Positions 6,486 through 13,580 of a DNA stretch of 64,000 bases are shown here, piece by piece. Location of the stretch: positions 62,001 to 126,000 of the forward strand of contig CABJBA010000007.1 of NCBI GenBank assembly GCA_902363735.1, written 5' to 3'. Below the pieces are notes generated by a model. It made no database searches. It had not been told where the DNA came from and saw nothing but the letters and a program-made list of their open reading frames with translations. Within the stretch, counting starts at the first letter, position 1, and the number at the start of each line of letters is the position of its first letter. Both the position numbers and the translations under genes were made by a program. Origin of the DNA: Clostridiaceae bacterium. GTDB taxonomy: Bacteria > Bacillota > Clostridia > Lachnospirales > Lachnospiraceae.

Positions 6486-7220
6486 ATGAGTATGGGGAAA
6501 GAAAAGCCAACAACCAAAACATGTAAGTATTGCAGGACGGAAATACCTCGTAGCGCAAAGGTGTGTCCACAGTGCCGGAAAAAGCAAGCATCAGGGGGAT
6601 GCCTCACAGTTATTATTATGTTTATCGTATTTATCTTGCTTGGCTCTTGTTTTGCTGAAAAAGACAGTAGGACCGCCAATTCTAGTCCAAAGAGTGCAAA
6701 TGCGGAATCTAAAAAAGAAGTTGTCGAAACAACCATGGCAGAGATTAGTACAGAAGATACCTCTATACCTGCTGAGTATAAATCTGCATTGAAAAAAGCT
6801 AAGACTTATGGCGACACAATGTATATGTCTAAGGTGGGAATCTATGATCAATTAACATCAGAGTATGGAGAAAAATTTTCTCCAGAAGCTGCTCAGTACG
6901 CAATCGATAACGTTGAGATGGATTGGAATTTAAATGCGCTGAATAAAGCAAAAACATACAGTGATACAATGAGTATGTCAAAAGCAGGAGTATATGATCA
7001 GCTAATATCGGAATATGGTGAGAAATTCACACCAGAAGAGGCCCAATATGCAATTGATCACGTCCAAGCTGACTGGAATGCAAACGCATTAGAGAAAGCT
7101 AAGACCTACCAAGACACCATGAGTATGTCACCTGCTGCCATTCATGACCAACTTATCTCTGAATATGGAGAAAAGTTCACGCAGGAAGAAGCAGACTATG
7201 CCATCGCAAACCTAAACTAA
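6486..7220 (+). CDS. Zinc-ribbon/membrane protein with three Ltp repeats, candidate superinfection exclusion factor
   Basis: The 244-residue product has an N-terminal zinc ribbon (Cys13, Cys16, Cys27, Cys30), a membrane segment at 39-55 (CLTVIIMFIVFILLGSC), a polar linker, and three 50-residue repeats at about 101-147, 151-197 and 201-244. Each repeat carries KAKTYxDTMxMS, IxDQLxSEYGEKF and an EEAxYAI helix. These repeats match the Ltp (host cell surface-exposed lipoprotein) domain known from Streptococcus thermophilus phage TP-J34, where two such repeats block DNA injection by acting on the tape measure protein. Here the exporting element is a zinc-ribbon plus membrane anchor (with an LGSC lipobox-like end) instead of a simple signal peptide. 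Location between repressor and integrase, expressed in lysogens, fits an exclusion role. Function is inferred. Confidence 0.82.
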   Translation: MSMGKEKPTTKTCKYCRTEIPRSAKVCPQCRKKQASGGCLTVIIMFIVFILLGSCFAEKDSRTANSSPKSANAESKKEVVETTMAEISTEDTSIPAEYKSALKKAKTYGDTMYMSKVGIYDQLTSEYGEKFSPEAAQYAIDNVEMDWNLNALNKAKTYSDTMSMSKAGVYDQLISEYGEKFTPEEAQYAIDHVQADWNANALEKAKTYQDTMSMSPAAIHDQLISEYGEKFTQEEADYAIANLN

Positions 7221-7441
7221 ATTATTGTGCATGAAATAGAAAAACCGCCCCGGCGCCAACCGGAACGGCCTTACATAGATTTTCTCTCACCGGACAATCC
7301 GAAAAGATATATCCATATCATCAATGGAAGTATATCATTTCTCAGACGTCCTGGCAAGAGGGCGTTATTTTTATACCTTAAATCAGAATTAAGCCCCTAT
7401 TATCCCCATAAAATAAAACAGACCAAGAAAGGAGCCTCCTC

Positions 7442-9025
7442 ATGCCATACCTCATGTATCTCCGTAAAAGCCGGGCTGACAAAGAAGCTGAAGCCCGTGG
7501 CGAAGGTGAAACCCTCGCCCGCCACGAACAGTTATTATCTGAACTCTCCATAAAGATGGGGCTCGAAGTCGGCGCCACATATAAAGAACTGGTATCCGGA
7601 GAAACCATATCCTCCCGGCCTAAAATGCAGCAGTTGCTTTTGGAGGTCATGCAGGGCATGTGGGAGGGCGTCCTTGTCATGGAGGTGGAACGTCTTGCCA
7701 GAGGTGACACGAAGGACCAGGGGACCGTATCTGAAGCCTTCAAATTTAGTAACACTAAGATCATCACCCCGATGAAAACCTATGACCCCTCGGACGAATT
7801 TGACGAAGAATACTTTGAATTCAATCTCTTCATGTCCCGCCGTGAATATAAAACCATTAACCGAAGAATTCAAAGAGGCCGTATTGCTGCTTTCCGTGAC
7901 GGCTGGTACATAGCAGGAACGGCTCCCTACGGTTATGAAAAAGTAAAACACAAAGGAGACAAAGGCTACACCTTGGATATTGCTCCTGAACAGGCAAAGA
8001 TTGTGGAATACATATATGAACTCTACACCACCGGTGAGCTGCAGGAAGGCGGTAGTTACACTCCCTTCGGATCCTACCAGATCCGGGACCGGCTAAATGA
8101 ATTAAATGTCCCTTCCCGAAGCGGAAGACCCTGGTCAGCTTCCTCTATTATAGACATATTAAGCAACCCCACCTACTGCGGATACCAACGCTGGCAATGG
8201 CGCAAGGTACACAAACAACTGGTAAACGGTCAGATCGTGGAAACCAGGCCAAAGGATGCAGACTGCGAAAAGGTCAAGGGACGTTTCCCTGCAATCATAC
8301 CAGAAGAAAAATATAATCTGGTACAAAAGATCAGAGCGGGTAAGCCTCTTCCCCTTAACACAAACACGGCCTTGCAGAATCCTCTTTCCGGACTGGTTTA
8401 CTGCTCCAAATGCGGCACTTTAATGACAAGGCAGCCCAGTAACACCAGACTCCGCTACGCCGTCCTGCGCTGCCCGAACAGCAAGTGCAGCAACATCTCC
8501 TCCCCTCTCACCTTGATCGAAGAGCAAGTTATTGAAGGTTTGAAGGAATGGATACCAGACCATAATATAGACTGGCCGGAGAAAGAGAGAAAAGAAGGGG
8601 AAACCACACTGGCCGTTTTAGAATCCTCCCTTCGCAACCTGGAGGAAAAGTACAATCAAACAGTAAAACAGCTAAATAAAACCTTCGACTTATTAGAGCA
8701 AGGCATCTACTCCCTTGACACCTTTCGTGAACGTCACAAAACCTTGGAAGCCCAGAAATCCGATCTCACAAAAGAACTGGAACACATCAAAAACGAACTG
8801 GACCGCACCGCAGCCAGAGAACTGGCCAAGAGAGAATTTATCCCCTCCATTAAACACCTGATTGACGTGTACTGGGAAGTGGATGACATCATGGTGAGAA
8901 ACACCATGCTAAGAAATGTTATAGACCACGTAGACTACTTAAAAACCGAAAGAAATAAAAAAGGCGCCGGAAATACGGCGAACTTCACACTGCAATTTTA
9001 CCCAAGGCTCCCGGAAAACCCCTGA
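7442..9025 (+). CDS. Large serine recombinase (prophage integrase)
   Basis: The 527-residue protein begins MPYLMYLRKSRADKEAEARG. The catalytic Ser10 lies in the YLRKSRAD motif, followed by the resolvase domain signature VMEVERLARGDTKDQG at about 80-95, a recombinase domain with YCGYQRWQWRKVH, and a zinc ribbon with the Cys pairs CSKCGTLM and CPNSKCSN at about 321-351. A coiled-coil segment (LRNLEEKYNQTVKQLNKTFD) and a C-terminal tail complete the layout of phiC31/TP901-type integrases. It lies at the edge of the prophage beside the truncated host gene, as expected for attP-linked integration. The ribosome binding site AAAGGAG sits in an inverted GGAGCCTCC that could limit translation. Confidence 0.93.
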   Translation: MPYLMYLRKSRADKEAEARGEGETLARHEQLLSELSIKMGLEVGATYKELVSGETISSRPKMQQLLLEVMQGMWEGVLVMEVERLARGDTKDQGTVSEAFKFSNTKIITPMKTYDPSDEFDEEYFEFNLFMSRREYKTINRRIQRGRIAAFRDGWYIAGTAPYGYEKVKHKGDKGYTLDIAPEQAKIVEYIYELYTTGELQEGGSYTPFGSYQIRDRLNELNVPSRSGRPWSASSIIDILSNPTYCGYQRWQWRKVHKQLVNGQIVETRPKDADCEKVKGRFPAIIPEEKYNLVQKIRAGKPLPLNTNTALQNPLSGLVYCSKCGTLMTRQPSNTRLRYAVLRCPNSKCSNISSPLTLIEEQVIEGLKEWIPDHNIDWPEKERKEGETTLAVLESSLRNLEEKYNQTVKQLNKTFDLLEQGIYSLDTFRERHKTLEAQKSDLTKELEHIKNELDRTAARELAKREFIPSIKHLIDVYWEVDDIMVRNTMLRNVIDHVDYLKTERNKKGAGNTANFTLQFYPRLPENP

Positions 9026-9085
9026 AACACTGGGTTTTAGCAGGATCAATTATTACCTATAACTTATCGGCTCATATGTATAACC
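9015..9085. other. Inferred phage-host junction (attachment site region)
   Basis: The integrase stop (9023-9025) lies within a small inverted repeat (AAAACCC 9015-9021, GGGTTTT 9032-9038). About 35 bases further the host GH18 frame departs from its family after WGYTY (codons at 9074-9088) and ends in the unrelated EPISYR at 9053. The crossover therefore lies near 9071-9085. The core dinucleotide cannot be defined without the left junction, which is outside the window. Confidence 0.6.
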
Positions 9086-9793
9086 CCACTCATAAGCCAT
9101 AAGCAGTACCCTGTTAGCCGCCTCCCCCAAAAGCCCATAATCAATCCCCTCATACAAAAGCCCTGCCTGGGTAGCTGAGGTCTTGGGGGCCAGGGCCACG
9201 GAAACCTGATAACCGAACTGGTTCATGACCTCAGTGGTTCGTTTTACAAATTCAACATAAGCCAACCGATCTTCTGCCATAATATATTCAAAGTCAATAT
9301 CCAGCCCTCCATATCCCTTCTCTGCCATTTCAAGGCCCAGATTCCAGATAAGCCGCTGCTGGACTTCCATATTATGGACTACCGTTGTAACCAGATTGTT
9401 ATTAAAGTGCCCGTCAGGTCCCAGAGGCGTCAGTGTCAGAATCGGCCTGACCCCATACTCCAGGGCCCGCTGTACCATCCATTCCGGCGGGCTTTCAGGA
9501 GGAACCAGGTCTCCCTCCTGGGTAAATCCGTAGGAGAAAACATAAATACCCGTCAGAAATGGAAGGGTGTTGTTAAGATTTTCTGATGTTATAAATGGAT
9601 AAGCATAGCCGAAAACATAGAGGGGACTTCTATCCTCTGCAAAAGTTCCATCGTCAATATAAAGAGCCTGACCAACTGCCAGGCGGTACGGAGGTGCAAT
9701 TTGATTATCAAATACAAGCGTTCCCACTGGAATTCCCTGAGATCGGGCAATGGAATCCACATTATCCCCCTGCTTTACCACATAAATTTTCAT
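9053..9793 (-). pseudogene. LysM-GH18 spore-type hydrolase truncated by prophage insertion
   Basis: The 246-residue remnant starts MKIYVVKQGDNVDSIARSQG (LysM, residues 1-46), then a YaaH/SleL-type GH18 domain with YVFGYAYPFIT, VRPILTLTPLG and the catalytic LDIDFE at 164-169 (Glu169). The start at 9793 has AAGGATG upstream; the frame is open to 9856 but the LysM begins at this Met. Family members continue past YEWGYTY for another 150 or so residues to close the TIM barrel; here the frame runs into phage sequence and ends EPISYR. YaaH/SleL enzymes are sporulation products that act on spore cortex muramic lactam or N-acetylglucosamine bonds. The missing 3' part should lie at the other prophage end. 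The remnant itself is unlikely to be active. Confidence 0.82.
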
Positions 9794-10036
9794 AACAGCA
9801 TCCTTTTTCCGGAATTGGTAAAACATATGTAAGAAAAGCCCAAAATATTCAAGCACTATTTTGTCTCTCCCTAAAAAAGTAATATGCTATTTCGCTTAGA
9901 GGGCAAGTAATTCCTTTAATATCATAGTTTTTGGCTTAAATCCACGGGATAATATGTTTTCGGTTTCACCAACTGTCACTCCCAATGCAGTCATAGCCAA
10001 GTACAAGACAGTCAAAAGAAATGATATAATTCTACT

Positions 10037-10068
10037 ATAAAAGCGGGTCCGGAATACCGGATACCCGC
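10037..10068 (-). terminator. Rho-independent terminator behind the Asn/Cys-rich gene
   Basis: Read leftwards, GCGGGTATCCGG, a TATT loop and CCGGACCCGC form a strong hairpin (one bulged base) followed by TTTTAT. It lies 15 bases downstream of the gene ending at 10083. Confidence 0.7.
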
Positions 10069-10082
10069 CTATAAAAATACTA

Positions 10083-10277
10083 TTAGCAACCATCTTCATT
10101 ACGCTGGCGGCAGGGAGCATTGTTACAGCCCTCACGATAACCTTCGCGATAGCCCTCACAATAGCATCGTCTCTTTTCTGCTGCACAAGAGTCATTATTG
10201 CAATTGTTATTATTATTGCTGCAATTATTCCAACCTCTGCAACAATTTCCGTTGTTACCCCAGTTAAAGCAACCCAT
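10083..10277 (-). CDS. Asn/Cys-rich small protein with GYREG repeats
   Basis: The 64-residue protein has a striking composition. An N-terminal half of Gly, Asn and Cys (CFNWGNNGNCCRGWNNCS, then a run of Asn) is followed by a charged segment with a tandem GYREGYREGC repeat and two further cysteines. A GAGGT ribosome binding site lies 8 bases before the ATG and a strong terminator follows, so it is a separate transcription unit. Asn/Gly/Cys-rich small proteins of this style occur in clostridial spore coats. That is an analogy from composition, not a demonstrated homology. It lies directly upstream of the LysM-GH18 spore-type gene on the same strand. Confidence 0.68.
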   Translation of the reverse strand: MGCFNWGNNGNCCRGWNNCSNNNNNCNNDSCAAEKRRCYCEGYREGYREGCNNAPCRQRNEDGC

Positions 10278-10734
10278 ATTATAATACCTCTTTTATTTTT
10301 AATTTATATTATATATTATGGAACGTCTAGACAAGATGTGAATTTCTGCACAACTGGGAATGTACAAAAAAATGGACCCACTAAAATGGAACTGAAAATA
10401 AGGAGAATATAAGTAAAAAAATGCAAATTATATGTTTTTGCAATATTACTATCACTATGCCCAGGACAAAGATAATCTTTCCTTCAAAAACGATATGAGG
10501 AAGCTTGTAATTTTTATCTCGGGTAGCGTAACACTCAGTCCTTGGATGAATTAGTATCCAGGATTCCATTATCCTGTCGGATTACGTTTTACTCAGCGGT
10601 ACAGGTTCTTTTTGATGTAAAGATGTTCAGCTCCTTATTACTCCTACTCACCATTTGCATCTCTGGCTGTTTTGTATAATTTGATGCTTGCATCAATCTC
10701 ATTTTTTGTTTCACCATGTACCCCTTAGAAAATG

Positions 10735-10763
10735 TTGAGCAGTCAATAAAACTATGATATGAT
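10735..10763 (+). promoter_or_regulatory. Promoter of the two-helix membrane protein gene
   Basis: TTGAGC and TATGAT are separated by 17 bases. Transcription would start just before the 24-base repeat pair, putting both repeats in the 5' leader. Confidence 0.5.
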
Positions 10764-10776
10764 ATTACTTGCAGAG

Positions 10777-10833
10777 GGGGAGACACCCATAATAAAAAAC
10801 GAACTGCACGGGGAGACACCCATAACAAAAAAC
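10777..10833 (+). repeat. Two 24-base direct repeats, 33-base period
   Basis: Copies at 10777-10800 and 10810-10833 differ at one position. Each contains GGGGAGACACCCATAA followed by an A-run. The first half has a short GGG/CCC dyad. No further copies are visible, so this is not a CRISPR array. Confidence 0.6.
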
Positions 10834-10868
10834 ATATAAAGAGGTGATTTTATATCAAATCAATTAAT

Positions 10869-11396
10869 GTGGTTGATTATAGAGATATATCTTTGGAACC
10901 AACTTATCTGAAACGTGCCCGGCAACTTGTTAAGAATCAACGGGCAGAGTGGATCTCTGAAGATACTATTCGCATGAAACTACAATATGTGGAGGAAAAT
11001 TTAATGACTACAGAAAGTATGGTACAAAGTGTTAATTCTTCAATAAATGTTGACTCTGATGGCAGCCTGAACATTCAAACTCCTGACGACAATACTATCC
11101 TGGAACTTGCAAAACGCAGACTGGCTATTAAGAACAATCTATTATCCCAAGTCCTGGATTATATCCTTATCCTATTGTGCTTTGCGTTATTCGGAGTAAT
11201 ATGGGATTATGGTACAAAAGTACTCATTTGTATCATCTTTTCTTTATTCTGGGGAATACGCTTACTGTACCGAATCTTTAAATTTGCCAAGCCGTCTTTT
11301 AAGGATGGTATTGTTGAATACATAAGAAAAAGAAATGATTACCGATTAGAATCGGAATTTAACCGTTTAAAGAAAGAATATATGAATAATCACTAA
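10869..11396 (+). CDS. Hypothetical protein with two membrane helices
   Basis: The 175-residue product starts at a GTG (VDYRDISLEPTYLKRARQLV). A soluble N-terminal region of about 95 charged residues is followed by two adjacent hydrophobic helices (LLSQVLDYILILLCFALFGV and KVLICIIFSLFWGIRLLYRI) and a basic/acidic C-terminal tail. An AGAGGTG site lies 18-24 bases upstream of this GTG, so a non-canonical start a few codons earlier is possible. It has its own promoter and terminator. No family recognised. Confidence 0.6.
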   Translation: MVDYRDISLEPTYLKRARQLVKNQRAEWISEDTIRMKLQYVEENLMTTESMVQSVNSSINVDSDGSLNIQTPDDNTILELAKRRLAIKNNLLSQVLDYILILLCFALFGVIWDYGTKVLICIIFSLFWGIRLLYRIFKFAKPSFKDGIVEYIRKRNDYRLESEFNRLKKEYMNNH

Positions 11397-11436
11397 TAAA
11401 CCGCCCCCTTGTCAAGGACAATAAAAAAGAGAGTGT

Positions 11437-11467
11437 CGATCCAGCCCATAGTTGGATCGGCCTTTTT
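11437..11467 (+). terminator. Rho-independent terminator
   Basis: CGATCCA (11437-11443) pairs with TGGATCG (11453-11459), followed by GCCTTTTT. It ends the membrane protein transcript. Confidence 0.75.
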
Positions 11468-11639
11468 AATAGGGTTTTTCCCCAGTATTTTTGTAATGAT
11501 AGTATTCATTGGAAGACATTTGATTCAGCCCCCTTTGGTAGCCAAAGCAATTATAATACTCTATATAAGCATCAATTTTCTCCTTTAACGGGACAAATGT
11601 TTCGCATCTTTCAAGATGTAGCTCATCCTTCATATGGCC
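11466..11639 (-). pseudogene. C-terminal relic of an IS3-family transposase
   Basis: Read leftwards the frame gives GHMKDELHLERCETFVPLKE, then KIDAYIEYYNCFGYQRGLNQ and MSSNEYYHYKNTGEKPY. This is the end of the IS3/IS150-type OrfB integrase core (typically GHFKDE...YI.YYN..R.Q..L..M.P..Y). No upstream transposase sequence, no inverted repeats and no partner OrfA are present, so this is a fragment left by an old insertion. Its upstream edge runs into the gene ending at 11630. Confidence 0.72.
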
Positions 11640-11896
11640 ACAACAACAACCAACATAGTCTTGGTTTTGGAAAACTGCTCCCTCGCCAGCATTAGTTCAG
11701 AAACTGTCGCATTTAGGTGTTCGAGCTTGTACTTATTCATATATTCATCAAGCTTCTCAAAATACTCTGTCTGATCCAGAGGAATTGTTACATACTTGTC
11801 TTCATTAAATGAATAGCCAAAGGCCCTTTTTAAAGCATTCTCCACAAGAATGTCAACAACTTCCTTCCCTCTTTTTATGGCCTCCAGTAGTAGCAA
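11630..11896 (-). CDS. Hypothetical small protein whose 3' end fuses into the IS relic
   Basis: The 88-residue frame starts at a TTG (LLLEAIKRGKEVVDILVENA) behind GGTGAGG and continues YVTIPLDQTEYFEKLDEYMN, a charged helical protein. The last residues (MLVVVVAI) are translated from sequence that in another frame is the transposase relic, so the original C-terminus was probably replaced by the insertion. No family recognised. Confidence 0.45.
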   Translation of the reverse strand: MLLLEAIKRGKEVVDILVENALKRAFGYSFNEDKYVTIPLDQTEYFEKLDEYMNKYKLEHLNATVSELMLAREQFSKTKTMLVVVVAI

Positions 11897-11993
11897 GCCA
11901 TCAGGCTCACCTCACCTTTCTATCTGTGAATAATAACGACTATAATCCCTGTAATAATTTGTATATTTATGTCATATTTTCAGACACTAACAA

Positions 11994-12071
11994 TCAATCC
12001 ACAATTGTTTCCACAACATTGTGGATAAGTGTCGTTTTAGGCAAAAGTTTTAACTCCATCGCCGCCATCAT
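11994..12071 (-). CDS. Very small coupled peptide (25 residues), doubtful
   Basis: A frame starting ATGATGGCGGCG overlaps the stop of the preceding frame as ATGA and encodes 25 residues ending in VVETIVD. The overlap is typical of coupled genes, but the length is very short and the DNA also contains DnaA-box-like sequence. Confidence 0.3.
   Translation of the reverse strand: MMAAMELKLLPKTTLIHNVVETIVD
11995..12028. other. Pair of DnaA-box-like sequences
   Basis: TGTGGATAA (12020-12028) is an exact complement of the TTATCCACA DnaA box, and CAATCCACA (11995-12003) is a near match in opposite orientation. Between them TCCACAA and TTGTGGA form a dyad. The surrounding sequence is AT-rich. Possible remnant of a replication origin; coincidence is not excluded. 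Confidence 0.35.
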
Positions 12072-12250
12072 GTGTTCCGCACCCCAGTGTTGCATTTTGC
12101 GCTCAACACACTGACTTTTATACGCCGCTTTCTATCCGACTTGAAAAGCCATGAAGAAAGCGTAAGAACGTCGGCTTTCGTCAGCCGCCAAACTGTTATA
12201 CCTGGCAGACGTATGTAAAAACCGTTCTTGTCAGTTCTGCATAATGGCAC
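12068..12250 (-). CDS. Small basic phage-like protein
   Basis: A GTG-started frame of 60 residues reads PLCRTDKNGFYIRLPGITVW and RLTKADVLTLSSWLFKSDRK. The frame is open upstream to about 12300 (EYYRKKYVRVPLCRT), so the real start may be a rare codon further right, close to the end of the 93-residue gene. The coherent protein-like sequence and the ATGA overlap with the next frame support coding. No family recognised. Confidence 0.42.
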   Translation of the reverse strand: MPLCRTDKNGFYIRLPGITVWRLTKADVLTLSSWLFKSDRKRRIKVSVLSAKCNTGVRNT

Positions 12251-12300
12251 TCTAACATATTTCTTCCGGTAATATTCCGGCGTGGGGCACCCGGTAATCT

Positions 12301-12582
12301 TTATACTGCCATAGGTCCATCAGATCTTGTCCCTTTTACAGAGTCCGAAACAATACCCAGGCCCTTGATCTCCTTTTCCAGCTTCGCCTTGCGCCGCCGA
12401 ATATTCTTGATTTCCTCCTTCATCTCACCATATTGGGGGTGCCCCGGACATGGCAGAGTAAACATTCCAATATCTCTTACAACGCAGCTGCCCCCTCCCA
12501 TGCCTTTCTTTTCGGACGCTTCCGCCCCTGAATCAAAATCATATACTTCGGCCTTAAGCAACTTTTCTGTATTAATAATCAC
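12301..12582 (-). CDS. Hypothetical 93-residue phage-like protein
   Basis: A GTG start (IINTEKLLKAEVYDFDSGAE) lies downstream of an AGGAGGAAGG site with long spacing. The sequence contains GMGGGSCVVRDIGMFTLPCP with two Cys and one His, then a Lys/Arg/Glu helix (MKEEIKNIRRRKAKLEKEI). The upstream edge carries the CCGGCCT hairpin and a 26-base repeat. Function is unknown. Confidence 0.5.
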   Translation of the reverse strand: MIINTEKLLKAEVYDFDSGAEASEKKGMGGGSCVVRDIGMFTLPCPGHPQYGEMKEEIKNIRRRKAKLEKEIKGLGIVSDSVKGTRSDGPMAV

Positions 12583-12603
12583 TCTGCACTTTCCCTTCCT
12601 CCT

Positions 12604-12622
12604 CCGGCCTCGATCAGGCCGG
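12604..12622. repeat. Perfect small inverted repeat
   Basis: CCGGCCT, a 5-base spacer and AGGCCGG form a perfect hairpin. It overlaps the 26-base repeat copy at 12614-12639 and lies in the leader of the 93-residue gene. There is no T-run on either side. Confidence 0.55.
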
Positions 12623-12639
12623 AAGGTTATGTAATGCTG
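12614..12639 (+). repeat. 26-base direct repeat, copy 1
   Basis: Exact match to 14237-14262; the core reads AGGCCGGAAGGTTATG. The two copies bracket about 1.6 kb of small phage-like genes. Confidence 0.7.
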
Positions 12640-12725
12640 AACACACTGGACGCATTACTCCATTTTTCTACTCAGTGTAATAATTACAATCTCGAGTGCA
12701 TCCAACATACCCCATTGAGCATGAA

Positions 12726-12872
12726 TCAAGAATTAATATCCAAAGGGCTTCTTTCTACTTCATATGCGCAAAACTTTGCACTATCAGACAAGCAATAAAC
12801 TTCAACTCCTTTTTGTATCATATCTAATAGTATTGATTCTTCAATCGTTTCTTTATTTATTGACTTTGGTCT
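12726..12872 (-). pseudogene. 5'-truncated gene fragment
   Basis: A frame without a canonical start reads KETIEESILLDMIQKGVEVY, then CLSDSAKFCAYEVERSPLDI and a stop. The sequence is protein-like throughout, but it is closed upstream by a stop and has no ribosome binding site. It appears to be the end of a lost gene. The rest of the 12583-12931 gap holds only the repeat and hairpin. Confidence 0.4.
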
Positions 12873-12931
12873 TTAAGATAAGTATAATAAATTTAATTTG
12901 TCAGTAAATTTATGGTAAAGGATGGCTCTTT

Positions 12932-13240
12932 ATGAAAAAATTATTTTTAGTACTCTCTGTTCTTGGAACAATCATTCCATTTACTATTTTTGTGCCGTGG
13001 TTACTTGTAAATGGGCTTAATTTATCACTTTTTGTTGGCGAATGGTTCTCCACACCAATTTCAAAATTTTTTGCTGCTGATTTTATTATTACATGGTTAT
13101 CTTGGTTAGCGTTTATTTTTATTGACCGCAAGAGAAAAGACATTAAATTATGGTGGATACCTTTCGTGGGCAACTTTTTCATAGGTTTATCATTTTCTGT
13201 ACCATTCTATCTATTCTTGCGCGAGAATAAGAGACGATAA
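12932..13240 (+). CDS. DUF2834-type membrane protein
   Basis: The 102-residue protein has three hydrophobic helices. The first begins MKKLFLVLSVLGTIIPFTIF, a loop carries the conserved WLLVNGLNLSLFVGEWFSTP and ISKFFAADFIITWL, and the last helix reads WIPFVGNFFIGLSFSVPFYL followed by the ending FLRENKRR. This spacing matches the DUF2834 family, small polytopic proteins of unknown function. It is the only rightward gene of normal size in this accessory strip. An AAAGGATG site precedes the ATG. Confidence 0.7.
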   Translation: MKKLFLVLSVLGTIIPFTIFVPWLLVNGLNLSLFVGEWFSTPISKFFAADFIITWLSWLAFIFIDRKRKDIKLWWIPFVGNFFIGLSFSVPFYLFLRENKRR

Positions 13241-13275
13241 ATGCACTGTTCTCCTATTCTAGCTAGCTATAAATT

Positions 13276-13467
13276 CTAATTTTCCAACTTCATCTGCTCC
13301 ACCGGCTGATAAGGAGTTGGAACTGCATATTTCTCCAGCTCGCACTCATGACAAATCCAGCTCATTTCTTCCTGATCGGTGATCTCCCAGGGCCACCGGC
13401 ACAACTTATCGCATACATTCTCCAACATGGGAGCAACGATCTTTTCCATTTCATTCTGATTTACCAT
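13276..13467 (-). CDS. Small Cys-containing phage protein
   Basis: The 63-residue product carries VCDKLCRWPWEITDQEEMSW and ICHECELEKYAV. The pattern Cys-x3-Cys ... Cys-x2-Cys is typical of small zinc-binding proteins found in clostridial phages (KxCDxLCxxP...LxxICxxCxM). The ribosome binding site GAGAGGAG is strong. Its ending (PVEQMKLEN) resembles the ending of the small gene at 14846-15010 (PAEQMRKTK), suggesting related gene tails. Confidence 0.62.
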   Translation of the reverse strand: MVNQNEMEKIVAPMLENVCDKLCRWPWEITDQEEMSWICHECELEKYAVPTPYQPVEQMKLEN

Positions 13468-13580
13468 CTTAATCTCCTCTCTTTTGACAATAAAAAACTA
13501 CCAGCTCGAATACTGATAGTTAGTAGTTTACAATTGCCTTTATTAAACTGAAATTTACCCAAAGACTGACTAAGATGCGT

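Larger units (their letters stand above)
1..9075. mobile_element. Right-hand portion of an integrated prophage
   Basis: This stretch has the organisation of a temperate phage. Leftward early recombination genes (annealing-type ATPase, SMC-like ATPase, SSB-like) and small phage proteins are separated by a divergent repressor/Cro switch from a rightward lysogeny module ending in a large serine integrase at 7442-9025. The right boundary is inferred from the abrupt truncation of a host LysM-GH18 gene at about 9073. The left boundary lies outside the window, so structural and lysis genes cannot be assessed. At least one gene (3862-4227) carries an in-frame stop, so some decay has begun, but repressor, ImmA-like protein and integrase all look intact. 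Phage identity is strongly supported; inducibility is unknown. Confidence 0.88.
10278..10868. other. Non-coding stretch with a promoter and two direct repeats
   Basis: No convincing gene is present. The minus-strand frames at 10381-10569 and 10589-10828 lack ribosome binding sites, and the second is partly made of the repeats. A plausible rightward promoter, TTGAGC (10735-10740), 17 bases, TATGAT (10758-10763), leads into two 24-base repeats at 10777-10800 and 10810-10833, then an AGAGGTG site before the membrane protein gene. Confidence 0.5.

Noticed and set aside
7227..7553. Rightward frame between the Ltp gene and the integrase
   Set aside because: It overlaps the integrase start by over 100 bases and has no ribosome binding site; composition looks like spacer.
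9896..10195. 99-residue leftward frame overlapping the Asn/Cys-rich gene
   Set aside because: It reads through the terminator hairpin and is a shadow of the better supported frame with a ribosome binding site.
10589..10828. Leftward 79-residue frame
   Set aside because: Its N-terminal residues come from the two 24-base repeats and there is no ribosome binding site.
10777..10833. CRISPR array
   Set aside because: Only two repeats, a 9-base gap, no Cas genes and no further copies.
12365..12634. Rightward frame opposite the 93-residue gene
   Set aside because: No ribosome binding site, and it includes the repeat and hairpin.
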